A stretch of 64,000 nt of DNA from an uncultured Ruminococcus sp. (lineage in GTDB: Bacteria > Bacillota > Clostridia > Oscillospirales > Ruminococcaceae): contig CAKSAK010000003.1 in assembly GCA_934435205.1 (NCBI GenBank), positions 310,001 to 374,000 on the forward strand. The letters run 5' to 3'. The notes beneath the pieces were generated by a model, which searched no databases, was not told where the DNA came from, and saw only the letters and a program-made list of their open reading frames with translations. A program made the position numbers and the translations under genes. Numbering within the stretch: the first letter of the stretch is position 1; each line of letters begins with the position of its first letter. Of the stretch, positions 42,015 to 52,300 are shown one piece after another.

Positions 42015-42494
42015 CTATTTGAGCTTTGGCAAAAACGGCTTTTCGCAGGCTCTTTTAAATCGAAATGGCAAGCTAGTTTCAGGCTCTATTGGGAACACGA
42101 ATATGGAGCGTATGCCTTTAAGATTTGAGCCAAGCACGTCAGTGAATATCTGATCACCCACAGCCGCAACATTTTTCTTATTAAGCCCCAGCTTAGCTAT
42201 CGCCTTTGTGTAGCCAAAGGTCAGCGGCTTTTTGCCCTCAGGCACAAAATCAAGTCCGAGCTGTTCTGCAAAAGGTTTCACTCTCGGAGCATGATTATTT
42301 GAAACGATCATAAGCTTTATCCCTGCCGCTTTCATAGATGCAAGCCAATCAAGACTCGACTGCGGCGGAATGGGATTGTTATGTGTTGTCAGCGTATTAT
42401 CAAGATCGAGGAGCAGCCCCTTGATATGCTTTTTAGCAAGAAAATCGGGGGTTATCTCTCCTACCTTGTCAAAAACATAAGTTGGTTTGAACAT
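42015..42494 (-). CDS. YqeG-family HAD phosphatase
   Basis: 159 residues. HAD class IIIA phosphatase: LLLDLDNTLTTHNNP carries the nucleophile DxD, LMIVSNNHAPRVKPFAEQLG motif II, GKKPLTFGY the Lys, and AVGDQIFTDVLGSNLKGI motif IV. Length and motifs match YqeG, a conserved Firmicute protein of unsettled substrate. First of the run yqeG-nfo-aroQ-pepP. Confidence 0.92.
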   Translation of the reverse strand: MFKPTYVFDKVGEITPDFLAKKHIKGLLLDLDNTLTTHNNPIPPQSSLDWLASMKAAGIKLMIVSNNHAPRVKPFAEQLGLDFVPEGKKPLTFGYTKAIAKLGLNKKNVAAVGDQIFTDVLGSNLKGIRSIFVFPIEPETSLPFRFKRACEKPFLPKLK

Positions 42495-42523
42495 AAAAAA
42501 ACTCCTGTAGTATAAAATAAAAA

Positions 42524-42543
42524 GCGGACATAAAAATGCCCGC
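42524..42543 (-). terminator. Terminator of rpsU
   Basis: GCGGGC / GTCCGC (one G-U pair) around an 8-nt loop, then TTTTTATTTT on the minus strand. Confidence 0.75.
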
Positions 42544-42556
42544 CTTTAATTACATA

Positions 42557-42730
42557 TTAGTATTTACGCTTACGAGCAGCTTCGGACTTCTTCTTACGCT
42601 TTACCGAAGGCTTTTCGTAGTGTTCTCTTTTACGAACCTCTGCGATAACGCCGTCTCTTGCACAAGATCTCTTGAAACGCTTAAGCGCTGTATCCAAAGT
42701 TTCGTTCTTTCCAACACGGATTTCTGCCAA
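42557..42730 (-). CDS. rpsU: 30S ribosomal protein S21
   Basis: 57 residues, easily missed because it is short and starts with TTG. The protein reads MAEIRVGKNETLDTALKRF, KRSCARDGVIAEVRKREHYE, KPSVKRKKKSEAARKRKY: a complete S21. GGAGG lies 8 nt before the TTG at 42730. It has its own promoter, a leader of about 180 nt and its own terminator. Confidence 0.97.
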   Translation of the reverse strand: MAEIRVGKNETLDTALKRFKRSCARDGVIAEVRKREHYEKPSVKRKKKSEAARKRKY

Positions 42731-42910
42731 AATTATTCCCTCCCTTTGCCACCTGTGACAGAGGCAATTCTATCGGTGTTTCCGAAAATCAACGGTGATA
42801 GTGAAGGTGTCTGCAAAAGCAAACTGAAACGCTTTACGTTCCCCCAGTCCTACTATTTCGGACCGCTCTGTCTTTAATCTGCGGAATTTATAAAACCGAT
42901 ATAATTACAA
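42731..42910 (-). promoter_or_regulatory. Long rpsU 5' leader
   Basis: About 180 nt between the promoter and the TTG start with no ORF. Short complementary blocks such as CTATC / GATAG flank the middle. It is unusually long for so small a ribosomal-protein gene and may hold an autoregulatory structure; I cannot name a known RNA family. Confidence 0.45.
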
Positions 42911-42915
42911 ATTTA

Positions 42916-42944
42916 ATTATACTATATTTTTGCCAAAAAGTCAA
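42916..42944 (-). promoter_or_regulatory. Promoter of rpsU
   Basis: Minus strand: -35 TTGACT (42939-42944), 17-bp spacer, -10 TATAAT (42916-42921). Confidence 0.88.
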
Positions 42945-42988
42945 TAGCTTTCTGGCTCTTTTTTTGATTTTTCTGAGGAAAATTTCGC

Positions 42989-45397
42989 TTACTTCACAAC
43001 GAGATTTACAAGCTTGTTAGGAACATAGATTTCCTTGACGATGTTCTTGCCCTCTGTTGCCTTAACGATAGCTTCGTCAGCCTTAGCAAGTGCGATAACG
43101 TCGTCCTTAGCGGCGTCTGTAGGTATTGTGAGCTTAGATTTTACCTTGCCATTTATCTGACAAACGATCTCGATAGTGTCGTCCTTGCAGAGTGCTTCAT
43201 CATATGTTACCCACTCTTGCTCGTCAAGAACTCCCTCGCAACCGATCATCTGATAAAGTTCTTCTGTAACATGAGGTGCAAAAGGATTGAGTATGATAAG
43301 AAGATCTCTGAACTCTTTCTTTGTGATAGAGCCAACATTATATATCTCGTTAAGAAGCGTCATCATTGCGGCAATGGCAGTGTTGAACTTCATTGACTCG
43401 ATATCCTCAGATACCTTCTTGATAGTCTTGTGCATGAGCGATCTCAGCTTGTCGCTGTACTCGTCGCTGTCAACTACCTTATCCTGCAAAGCCCAAATTC
43501 TGTCCACAAATCTCTTACAGCCCTTAACACTGCTCTCGCTCCATGGAGCTGCCTTTTCATAGTCGCCCATGAACAGAACATAAAGTCTGAGAACATCTGC
43601 GCCGTATTCGTCAACAACGTCGTTAGGGTCAACAACGTTTCCTCTTGACTTACTCATCTTCTCACCGTCAGGTCCAAGGATAAGACCCTGAGCTGTTCTC
43701 TTTGCATAAGGCTCTGAAGTTGGTACAAGACCGAGGTCATAGAGGAACTTGTGCCAGAAACGTGAATAGATCATATGACGTGTAACGTGCTCCATACCGC
43801 CATTATACCAATCAACAGGCATCCAGTATTTCAATGCTTCCTGTGAAGCAAATTCGTCATTGTTGTTAGGATCGCAGTAGCGCAGGAAGTACCATGAAGA
43901 GCCTGCCCACTGTGGCATTGTATCTGTTTCTCTCTTTGCGTCACCGCCGCACTTAGGGCATTTGCAGTGTACGAATGAATCTATCTTAGCAAGTGGGCTT
44001 TCGCCGTCTGTACCAGGTTCAAAGTTCTCTACCGGTGGCAATTTGAGCGGAAGCTCGTCATATGGTACAGGTACCATGCCGCAGTGAGGACAATGTACTA
44101 TCGGGATAGGCTCGCCCCAATATCTCTGACGATTGAACGCCCAATCTTTCATCTTATACTGAACGCCTTTTTCGCCGCAGCCAAGCTTTTCAAGAACAGT
44201 AAGCATCTTTTCGATAGCTTCCTTCTTGTTTGTTATGCCGTTAAGCTCGCCTGAGTTGACCATTTCGCCATCGCCTGTGTAGGCTTCTTTAGAAATGTCG
44301 CCGCCTTTGATGACTTCTATTATATCAATGCCGAATTTCTTTGCAAAATCATAGTCTCTTGTATCGTGAGCAGGTACAGCCATGATAGCGCCTGTGCCGT
44401 AGCCCATCATAACATAGTCAGAGATGTAGATAGGAATTTCCTTGCCTGTGATAGGATTGATAGCTGTCAAGCCGTCTATCTTAACGCCTGTCTTATCCTT
44501 AACGAGCTGAGTTCTCTCAAATTCGCTCTTCTTTGCACACTCTGTCTTATAAGCGTCAAGGTCGGCAATGTTTGCAATACTATCTCTGTATTTCTGGATA
44601 ATAGGGTGCTCAGGGGCAATTACCATGAATGTAACACCGTAAAGTGTATCAGGACGTGTAGTATAGATCTTGAGCTGTTCATCCTGCTCTTTTATCTTGA
44701 AGTTTACAAATGCGCCTGTAGACTTGCCTATCCAGTTCTGCTGCTGGAGTTTGATGTTAGGCAGATAGTCAACTTCTTCAAGTCCCTGAAGAAGCTTGTC
44801 AGCGTATTCTGTGATCCTCAGATACCATACTTCTTTAGTTTTCTGAACTATCTCGCTGTGACAAATGTCGCAGTGACCGCCCTGTGAGTCCTCGTTTGAA
44901 AGAACTACCTTACAGCTTGGACAATAGTTTACAAGGGTCTTATCTCTGAATACAAGACCATTCTCGAACATTTTAAGGAATATCCACTGTGTCCACTTAT
45001 AGTAGTTTTCATCGGTCGTATCAATAACTCTTGACCAGTCGAATGAAAAACCTACTTTTTTAAGCTGACCTGTGAACTTCTTGATGTTATCGTCTGTTAC
45101 CTTTCTTGGGTGAACACCTGTTTTGATAGCGGTGTTCTCTGTAGGCAGACCATAAGCGTCAAAGCCTATAGGGAAAAGAACATTATAGCCCTGCATACGT
45201 CTTTTACGGCTTACAACTTCAAGACCAGAATATGCCTTGATGTGTCCAACATGCATTCCGTGACCTGACGGATAAGGGAACTCTACAAGTCCGTAAAATT
45301 TCTTCTTTGAGAAGTCATTGCTTGCCTCAAAGGTCTTATGCTCGTCCCAGTATTTCTGCCATTTGCTTTCTATGGCCGAAAAATTGTATTCTTTCAT
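42989..45397 (-). CDS. leuS: Leucyl-tRNA synthetase
   Basis: 802 residues. HIGH motif in FPYPSGHGMHVGHIKAYSG, the CP1 editing domain (YTTRPDTLYGVTFMVIAPEH, MAVPAHDTRDYDFAKKFG), zinc-binding pairs CPSCKVVLSNED and CPHCGMVP, KMSKS in DGEKMSKSRGNVVDP, then the anticodon and C-terminal domains. ATG at 45397 has AAAGGA 9 nt upstream. Last gene of the run starting at 61144. Confidence 0.98.
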   Translation of the reverse strand: MKEYNFSAIESKWQKYWDEHKTFEASNDFSKKKFYGLVEFPYPSGHGMHVGHIKAYSGLEVVSRKRRMQGYNVLFPIGFDAYGLPTENTAIKTGVHPRKVTDDNIKKFTGQLKKVGFSFDWSRVIDTTDENYYKWTQWIFLKMFENGLVFRDKTLVNYCPSCKVVLSNEDSQGGHCDICHSEIVQKTKEVWYLRITEYADKLLQGLEEVDYLPNIKLQQQNWIGKSTGAFVNFKIKEQDEQLKIYTTRPDTLYGVTFMVIAPEHPIIQKYRDSIANIADLDAYKTECAKKSEFERTQLVKDKTGVKIDGLTAINPITGKEIPIYISDYVMMGYGTGAIMAVPAHDTRDYDFAKKFGIDIIEVIKGGDISKEAYTGDGEMVNSGELNGITNKKEAIEKMLTVLEKLGCGEKGVQYKMKDWAFNRQRYWGEPIPIVHCPHCGMVPVPYDELPLKLPPVENFEPGTDGESPLAKIDSFVHCKCPKCGGDAKRETDTMPQWAGSSWYFLRYCDPNNNDEFASQEALKYWMPVDWYNGGMEHVTRHMIYSRFWHKFLYDLGLVPTSEPYAKRTAQGLILGPDGEKMSKSRGNVVDPNDVVDEYGADVLRLYVLFMGDYEKAAPWSESSVKGCKRFVDRIWALQDKVVDSDEYSDKLRSLMHKTIKKVSEDIESMKFNTAIAAMMTLLNEIYNVGSITKKEFRDLLIILNPFAPHVTEELYQMIGCEGVLDEQEWVTYDEALCKDDTIEIVCQINGKVKSKLTIPTDAAKDDVIALAKADEAIVKATEGKNIVKEIYVPNKLVNLVVK

Positions 45398-45433
45398 CTT
45401 TATCAATCCTTTGTTAAATTATAATTGTCAAAA

Positions 45434-45811
45434 TTAGTCTTGCGGCTCGTCTGGTAAGAACTGCTTTACGTCGATATCCTTGCCATCTGACCATAGTCTT
45501 TCAAGATTGTAATGATCTCTTGTTTCCTTATAGAAAACGTGAACTATGATATCGCCATAGTCAAGCACGACCCAGGTTGCACCCTGATAGCCCTCTGTTC
45601 TGTTAGGTTCAATGCCAAGCTGGCTCATTTTGAACTCAACTTCCTCTGCAAGAGCCTTTGTCTGAGTGCTTGAAGTACCGTTTGCTATAACAAAATAATC
45701 CGCAACTATAGTCAGGTCACCGATCTCTATTATCCTGATGTCCTCTGCTCTTTTTGAATCAAGAGCTTTAACAATAGTTGACAGCTTTTCATTCTGTGAA
45801 ATATTATCCAT
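45434..45811 (-). CDS. rsfS: Ribosomal silencing factor RsfS
   Basis: 125 residues. Binds uL14 to block subunit joining when nutrients are short. Motifs KALDSKRAEDIRIIEIGD, DYFVIANGTSSTQTKALAEE, EGYQGATWVVLDYGDIIVHV and FYKETRDHYNLERLW. Lies directly after yqeK. Confidence 0.96.
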   Translation of the reverse strand: MDNISQNEKLSTIVKALDSKRAEDIRIIEIGDLTIVADYFVIANGTSSTQTKALAEEVEFKMSQLGIEPNRTEGYQGATWVVLDYGDIIVHVFYKETRDHYNLERLWSDGKDIDVKQFLPDEPQD

Positions 45812-45822
45812 ATAAATCTCCT

Positions 45823-46401
45823 TTATTTTGAATTATCGGCAAAATCATTATATGCTTCAAGTGTGGAAACAGGGATAGTATTACCCTTTTCCACTGAATC
45901 TTTTATTGAGAATTTCAAAGCCTCAAACATTGCTTTCTCCAAGCTTTGTTCGGCATACTTTCTCATTTTCTTTACGTCTTTATAATCCCTGTCCGCAGAA
46001 ATAAGGTCTGCCAGATATACAATCTGGCTAAGCTTGGGCATACTGCCGCAGGCAACTGTATGATAGCGTATAGCTGAGATGATCTCAGGGTCATGGATAT
46101 CAAAAAGCGTCTGCACAAGCTCTGCACCTGCAATACCGTGAAAAAGCGGAACAGCCTTTTTCTCTATATCGCACACATTAAGTGAAGATCTAGAAACTAT
46201 AGCCGCAAGCTCCAATGCTGGTATCTCTTTTGCAATATCATGCAAAAGTCCTGCAATATAAGCCTTGTCTGCGTCAGCGTCATATCTTTTTGCAAGCTCC
46301 ACAGCGGAATTTGCCACGTTCACAGAGTGTGTGTATCTCTTTTTTGATAAATGTTCTTTTAGGTATGCTTTATAAATGCCTATTGTTTTTTTATCTGCCA
46401 C
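45823..46401 (-). CDS. yqeK: YqeK-family HD hydrolase (symmetrical Ap4A hydrolase)
   Basis: 192 residues. HD-domain metal ligands: LSKKRYTHSVNVANSAVELA, IAGLLHDIAKEIP (HD) and VPLFHGIAGAELV, then AIRYHTVACGSMPKLSQIVY, ADLISADRDYKDV. YqeK splits diadenosine tetraphosphate symmetrically. Overlaps nadD by 11 nt. The lytR gene often found between yqeK and rsfS is absent. Confidence 0.95.
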   Translation of the reverse strand: MADKKTIGIYKAYLKEHLSKKRYTHSVNVANSAVELAKRYDADADKAYIAGLLHDIAKEIPALELAAIVSRSSLNVCDIEKKAVPLFHGIAGAELVQTLFDIHDPEIISAIRYHTVACGSMPKLSQIVYLADLISADRDYKDVKKMRKYAEQSLEKAMFEALKFSIKDSVEKGNTIPVSTLEAYNDFADNSK

Positions 46402-47008
46402 TTAGAAAACCTCGGTTATACAAATTTTTGTCCACTATATATTGTACAACATTTTCACTCAAATAGCAAGAGCAATCAACATTTTTTTTGAGCATTTGTC
46501 GTATCTCAGTTGAAGACACCTCAAATGGATCGGTTTTTACTATGATTATCTCTCCACCCTCGGCTTTGAGCTGTTTGGCTTTCACCTCGATACGGTCAAC
46601 GTCCTCTTGTGAGCGTGCAACGCAGATAAGTGCCGAAAGTGATAATATCTCCTTATACTGATACCATTCTTCAAATGAAAGCAACATATCGCTGCCCATT
46701 ATAAAAAACAGCTTATCATGTGGATATATCTCTTTTAGATGTCTGAGTGTTATCACTGAATAACTTTTGCCCTCTTGCTTAAGTTCCCAATCGGATATTT
46801 CCACACACGGGATATCTGCAAAAGCAAGCCTGCACATATTCAACCTATCTTCAGAGGATGCTAAGTCCTCCGCTTGCTTATGTGGAGGTATTCTGTCAGG
46901 CATGACGATCATCTTGTCAAGACCCGCCTGCTCCGCTACGCTTTTAAGGCAATTTAAATGCCCTAAGTGAACTGGATTGAACGTACCGCCGAAAACACCT
47001 ATTTTCAT
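46391..47008 (-). CDS. nadD: Nicotinate-nucleotide adenylyltransferase
   Basis: 205 residues. Adenylates nicotinate mononucleotide in NAD synthesis. GVFGGTFNPVHLGHLNCLKS with the HxGH motif, PDRIPPHKQ, FIMGSDMLLSFEEWYQYKEI and the SSTEIRQMLKK motif. The start abuts the end of yhbY. Confidence 0.97.
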   Translation of the reverse strand: MKIGVFGGTFNPVHLGHLNCLKSVAEQAGLDKMIVMPDRIPPHKQAEDLASSEDRLNMCRLAFADIPCVEISDWELKQEGKSYSVITLRHLKEIYPHDKLFFIMGSDMLLSFEEWYQYKEILSLSALICVARSQEDVDRIEVKAKQLKAEGGEIIIVKTDPFEVSSTEIRQMLKKNVDCSCYLSENVVQYIVDKNLYNRGFLSGR

Positions 47009-47304
47009 TACTTTGACTTTAATTTTATAACAGGCTGCTTCTCATTGCGTTTATAAAGTACCGCCTTTGAGCCTATTACCTGAACGACTTCGGCAGATAT
47101 CTTTTCTGCTATCTCCTCTGCGGCTTCCCTTGCGGTGTACATAGAATTGTCAAGCACCTTTATTTTTACAAGCTCGTGAACTCTCAGATAATCGTCTATC
47201 TGTGCCACCTGAGCGTCATTAACTCCGCCCTTGCCTATCTGAAAAGCAGGCTGTATAAGCGAAGCCATACCTTTGAGTTCTGCTCTTTGTTTAGTTGTAA
47301 TCAT
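47008..47304 (-). CDS. yhbY: YhbY-type RNA-binding (CRM domain) protein
   Basis: 98 residues. Single CRM domain: TTKQRAELKGMASLIQPAFQ, IGKGGVNDAQVAQIDDYLRV, HELVKIKVLDNS and VVQVIGSKAVLYKRNEK with the GxxG loop. Binds pre-50S particles in ribosome assembly. Confidence 0.95.
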   Translation of the reverse strand: MITTKQRAELKGMASLIQPAFQIGKGGVNDAQVAQIDDYLRVHELVKIKVLDNSMYTAREAAEEIAEKISAEVVQVIGSKAVLYKRNEKQPVIKLKSK

Positions 47305-47322
47305 AATCTAAATCCTTTCAGT

Positions 47323-47901
47323 TTACTGCTTTGTGAGCTGTTCAAGCAAAGCTTTCAGTGCGTTTGCTCTATGGGAAACGGTATTCTTTGTTTCTGAGTC
47401 CACCTGAGCAAAGCTCTTGTTCCCATACATGAAAATAGGGTCATAGCCGAAGCCGTTTTCTCCAACAGGCTCGTGAGCTATCTTACCGAATACTTTTCCC
47501 TCAACGGCTATCTCTTCACCGTCTGCTTTTATAAAGTGTATTGTACAGGTAAAGTGCGCTCCTCTTTTATCATCGGGTACGTTTTGCATTTTTTCAAGCA
47601 CAAGAGCGGTACGCTCATCGTCAGTTTCGAGTCCGCCATATCTTGCTGAATATACTCCAGGCTCACCGCCCAGGGCGTCTATCTCAAGACCGCTGTCGTC
47701 TGCAAGTACAGCACAGCCGCAAAGCTTGAATGCAGCTCTTGCTTTTAGTGCAGAGTTTTCAGCAAAAGTAGTGCCTGTTTCCTCAACATCAAGTGTCAGA
47801 CCTGCCTCTGATTGCGAGAACACATCATAACCAAGTGGTTCAAGAATCTGTTTATATTCTCTTATCTTGCCTTTATTGTTGCTTGCAATAACAAGTTTCA
47901 T
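47323..47901 (-). CDS. rdgB: XTP/dITP pyrophosphatase (RdgB/HAM1)
   Basis: 192 residues. Cleans non-canonical purine nucleotides. ASNNKGKIREYKQILEPLGY, ENSALKARAAFKLCG, LADDSGLEIDALGGEPGVYS, GYDPIFMYGNKSFAQ and VSHRANALKALLEQL are the family motifs. Ten bases after the isochorismatase-like gene. Confidence 0.96.
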   Translation of the reverse strand: MKLVIASNNKGKIREYKQILEPLGYDVFSQSEAGLTLDVEETGTTFAENSALKARAAFKLCGCAVLADDSGLEIDALGGEPGVYSARYGGLETDDERTALVLEKMQNVPDDKRGAHFTCTIHFIKADGEEIAVEGKVFGKIAHEPVGENGFGYDPIFMYGNKSFAQVDSETKNTVSHRANALKALLEQLTKQ

Positions 47902-47911
47902 TTTTTCTCCT

Positions 47912-48412
47912 TTAGCTGTGTATATAAGTTACCTTATTTTTCTTTAATTTTTCACGGCATTTGTTTGCCTTATCTTTGAAAACTGTACCGATACAATCTT
48001 CGTTGAAAACAACTTTCATTCCACATTCAATAGCACCTATTGCAGTGTTGATAACTGAGATACCACCATCAACACCTACAAATTCTATCTCTTTCACATT
48101 CCTTGCCCTCATAAAATCTTCAAGAGCAACGTTTGAAAAAGCATCGGGCTTGCTTTTGGAATAAATATTTTTGGATACAACTTTCAGCTTTGCCGGAAAG
48201 CTAGCCGCAGGTGTTCCCTCTTTGGGCATTCCTCCGCCCAAAAGCCCCTTTTTGTAGCTGACGATATAAAAGACCTCCTCAGCTTTGTAAGCAGAGATAC
48301 GCTTGTTTATAGCGTCAATAAGTGCGTCGGCATCATATGAGTATGTGGTCTTATCTCTGCCCCTTCCTACATACATTTCCTGCATATCAACTACAAACAA
48401 AACCTTATCCAT
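47912..48412 (-). CDS. Isochorismatase-fold protein lacking the catalytic cysteine
   Basis: 166 residues. The fold is clear: FVVDMQEMYVG with Asp9, a Lys in SKSKPDAFSN (86-94) and VGVDGGISVINTAIGA (112-126). In active members the last block reads like GVxTxxCVxxTA; here the Cys position is Ser119. So Asp and Lys of the triad remain but the nucleophile is changed. It may be inactive, or use another mechanism. Located between ftsY and rdgB. Confidence 0.8.
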   Translation of the reverse strand: MDKVLFVVDMQEMYVGRGRDKTTYSYDADALIDAINKRISAYKAEEVFYIVSYKKGLLGGGMPKEGTPAASFPAKLKVVSKNIYSKSKPDAFSNVALEDFMRARNVKEIEFVGVDGGISVINTAIGAIECGMKVVFNEDCIGTVFKDKANKCREKLKKNKVTYIHS

Positions 48413-48462
48413 AAAAAATTCCCCCTGATTTTATACTTTTAAGTGTCTAATTCAATATTCTA

Positions 48463-49368
48463 TTATTCAAACAGTGCTTCAACAAAATCTCTTGCTGAAA
48501 ACGGCTGTATGTCATCTATTTTTTCGCCTACTGTAACAAGCTTTACAGGCACTTGCAGATCGTCGGTTATGCTGATAATTATTCCACCCTTGGCTGTACC
48601 GTCAAGCTTGGTAAGAATAATACCCGTTATATCAGCAACTTCGTTGAACTGTCTTGCCTGATTAACTGCGTTCTGTCCCGTTGTAGCGTCAAGTGCAAGC
48701 AGGACTTCGAGAGCGCAACCCTCTGCCTGCTGGTGAACTATACGGGATATCTTTTTCAGCTCGTCCATAAGGTTTTTCTTATTGTGAAGACGTCCTGCGG
48801 TATCGCATATAACAACGTCAGCCTGTCTTGCCTTAGCCGCCGCCAGTGCGTCAAATACCACGGAAGCAGGGTCTGAACCTTCGTTGTGCTTGATTATGTC
48901 TACCCCTGCACGCTCTGTCCACACTTCGAGCTGGTCAATAGCAGCCGCTCTGAAAGTATCAGCCGCCGCAACGATGACCTTTTTGCCTTGTTTGTGAAGC
49001 TGATAAGCAAGCTTGCCGATAGTTGTTGTTTTGCCGACACCATTTACACCTATAACCAGTATAACTGACGGTGTTGTTGACATATCAAGCTTCTGATCCT
49101 CACCGAGCATTTCTGTGATTATCTCCTTGAGCATATCCTTGATCTTTTCAGGTTCTTTAACGCCCTCCTGCTTGACTTTCTGTCTTAGCTTATCGCATAT
49201 CTTTTCAGAAGTTGTAACACCGATATCGCAGAGGATAAGCGTTTCTTCAAGCTCCTCAAAAAGATCTTCATCTATTTTGCTGAATGAGTGGAGCAGACTT
49301 TCTATTCTGCCCATCATTGAGTCTTTAGTCTTTTTAAGACCATTTTTCAGCTTTTCAAAAAATCCCAT
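48463..49368 (-). CDS. ftsY: Signal recognition particle receptor FtsY
   Basis: 301 residues. GTPase receiving ribosome-SRP complexes at the membrane. N domain (helical), then the G domain: GVNGVGKTTTIGKLAYQLHK (G1), AADTFRAAAIDQLEVW, CDTAGRLHNKKNLMDELKKI (G3), TKLDGTAKGG (G4) and the final VGEKIDDIQPFSARDFVEAL. The acidic A domain of E. coli FtsY is absent, usual in Firmicutes. Ten bases after smc. Confidence 0.97.
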   Translation of the reverse strand: MGFFEKLKNGLKKTKDSMMGRIESLLHSFSKIDEDLFEELEETLILCDIGVTTSEKICDKLRQKVKQEGVKEPEKIKDMLKEIITEMLGEDQKLDMSTTPSVILVIGVNGVGKTTTIGKLAYQLHKQGKKVIVAAADTFRAAAIDQLEVWTERAGVDIIKHNEGSDPASVVFDALAAAKARQADVVICDTAGRLHNKKNLMDELKKISRIVHQQAEGCALEVLLALDATTGQNAVNQARQFNEVADITGIILTKLDGTAKGGIIISITDDLQVPVKLVTVGEKIDDIQPFSARDFVEALFE

Positions 49369-49378
49369 TTCTTCACTC

Positions 49379-52300
49379 CTATTCTAATTTCATTTGACGT
49401 GTTTCCGAAACGTCCATTTTAAGAAGCTTGGAAACACCCTTTTCCTGCATCGTTACGCCATACAGAACGTCCGCTTCTTCCATTGTTCCACGTCTGTGGG
49501 TAATGGTGATAAACTGCGTTTTATCTGTAAGGTGGTGCAGATATTGTGCATATTTACTTACGTTTACATCATCAAGCGCCGCTTCTATCTCATCAAGGAG
49601 ACAGAAAGGCGACGGCGAAATTTTCAGGATCGCAAAATAAATTGCGATAGCCACCAGAGCCTGCTCTCCTCCTGAAAGGGACATAAGATTTGTTATGACC
49701 TTGCCCGGTGGCTGAACGTTTATCTCAATACCACATTCAAGAACATTGTTCGGATCAGTGAGGATAAGTTCACATTGACCGCCGCCAAAAAGCTCGGTAA
49801 AAATTTTCTTGAAGTTCGAATTTATGCGCTCAAAACTGTCGGTGAACATATTTTTCATATTCTCTGTCAAGTCATCAATTAGCTTTTCAAGCTCTGTTTT
49901 TGACGTATTAACGTCATTGAGCTGACCTGTGAGAAATTCGTGCCGCTGTGATACTTCTGCATATTCCTCGATTGCGCCAAGGTTTACGCTTCCAAGATTT
50001 TTTATTTTGCCACGAAGTTCGTTGAGTCGCCTATTTGCCATCGTTATATCCTCGATATCCTCGGCTATCTCTGCGGCGTCGCTTCTTGTAAGTTCATAAT
50101 CGTCCCAAAGCTGTGCCACAAGCTTATCAAAGCCAGCGGTAACAGATTTTTTCTGTTCTTCTGCCCTTGTAAGCTGACCTGAGAGCGTTTCTTTCTCGTC
50201 CATTTTATGCTTCTGCTTGGTGCGAAGCTTATTTGCGGCATTATCAAGCTCGATATGCTCACGCTGGGCCTGCTCTGCCATTTTCTGTGCAGCGGCTATC
50301 TTTTCGTCAGCACCGCTGAGTTCTTGTTTGGTCTGAGAAATAAGCTCTTTCTTCTCGGCTATTTTCTTTTCACACTCGGAGATATTATCGTTCAACTTGC
50401 CGCTGTCAGTATCACTGTCGCCGATAGTTTCTTCAAGCTGTGATATTGAAAGCTTGCAGGCATCAAGATCTTTGGATAACTCTGCCGCCATTATCTTCAT
50501 TTGCGAAAGCTCCTCGCTGAGCTGTTCACGCTTATTTTTAAGTTCTGCCTGCTCGTTCTGAGAGTCGGCAAGCTTGGCTTCATTATCTGATATCTCAGCT
50601 TCGATCGCTGAAAGTTCTGTCTGAGCCTTGTCGATATCTCCACTAACTGTCTTGTATTTATTTTTCAGGGTTTCGATAAATGTTTCTATCTCGTCAAGCT
50701 TGTTTTCATAGTCAGAATAATACTCTGAAACACGCTTGATTTCCATTTCAAAACGGAGTATATCGCTGTTTACCTGTGAAAGCTTTTCCCTTAGTCCCTC
50801 GGTATCAGCGGTGTATTTTGAAACCTCTTGATTTAGCTTCTCAACCTGCTGTTTAAGCTCTGTAAAGGAGTTTTCAAGTACTGTTTTCTTTTTAGCAAGT
50901 GCTTCCGCTTCATTTTTTCTTGTGAGCAGACCTGTCTGTTTAGAAACGCTTCCTCCTGTGAATGAGCCACCCGCGTTTATCACCTGTCCGTCCAGGGTAA
51001 CGATGCGGAATTTATACCCGTATTTCTTTGCGATAAGAGTAGCACTGTCGATATCCTCTGCTATACATATCCTGCCTAAAAGGCTGTTGATTACGCCCTC
51101 AAACTGGCTGTCATACTTAACAAGCTCACAGCCTAGAGCCACAAAACCGTCCTCATTTTCAAGCTGCGGCATATTGAGCCTGTTTCCTCGAACTGATGTA
51201 ACAGGCAGAAATGTTGCACGGCCTGCTCTGTTCTCTTTCAGAAGCCGGATACCTCTTTTAGCAGAGTCCTCATTGTTTACGACAATGTTCTGAAGTGCTC
51301 CGCCCAACGCAGTTTCAATGGCTACAGAGTATTTTGTTTCAACAGATATAAGCTGAGAAACAGTGCCGCAAATGCCGCTTATCCTGCCCTGCTGTGAGGC
51401 TTTCATTATGTGCTTTACGCTGAACTGAAAGCCCTCCATGGAGTTTTCAAGGTCGGCTATAGTCTTTATCCTGTTCTCAACGTCACGAAGCTGTATTTCC
51501 GTATCTGTGAGATTTTTGCGACATTCTGAAAGCTTTGTGTTTCTAGTTTCAAGAAGCTTTGCAAGTCCGCTCATGCGGTTTGTAAGCTCTTGCTTGTTTT
51601 CGTCAGCCTTGCCTTTTGATTCACGCAGTTCCTTTAATTCCTTTGAGGAAAGCTTTGAATGTTCTTCAAGCTGTTTTTTTCTTTCAAGAGAGTTTTCGCT
51701 CTGTTCGTCAATATCCGAAAGGCTGTTCTTAGCATTTTCAAGTCTGAATGAAACTTCCGACTTTTTCATGTAAAGTTCATTTATAAAGCTTCCAGCTTCA
51801 CTTACCGACTTGTCAGATAATGCAGTTTTATCAATAAGCTCAGAAAGCTCTTTTTCCTTACACTCTACAGCTTCCTGCTGCTTGGCTTTTTTCTCATCGA
51901 GTTCTTCAAGTTTTTGTCTGCGTGTTTTCAGCTCAGCCTCAAGATAGTATTTTGATGAGTTGGACTCACTTATCTGCTCTTTAAGCTTCAAAATATTATC
52001 TTCAAGGTGAGAAATATCATTCTCATATACTGCGATCTTTGACAGTGCCTGAGAGTTTTCAAGCTCCACCTGATGTATCTGATTTTTGTAGTTGTCAGCA
52101 AGCTCAGATTTTTCAGCGCTCTTTGCAAAGCTGTCATTTATATCATCTTCAATGCTTTCAAGCTCCTGTGAGATGGCCTCGTACTCTTTTTTTACAGCAG
52201 AAAGCTTCTCCTCATAGCCTGCTATTTGGCTCATATACTCATTGAGCTTATGCACCCATACGGAGACTTCCAGCTTTCTCTTTTCATCATCAAGGACTCT

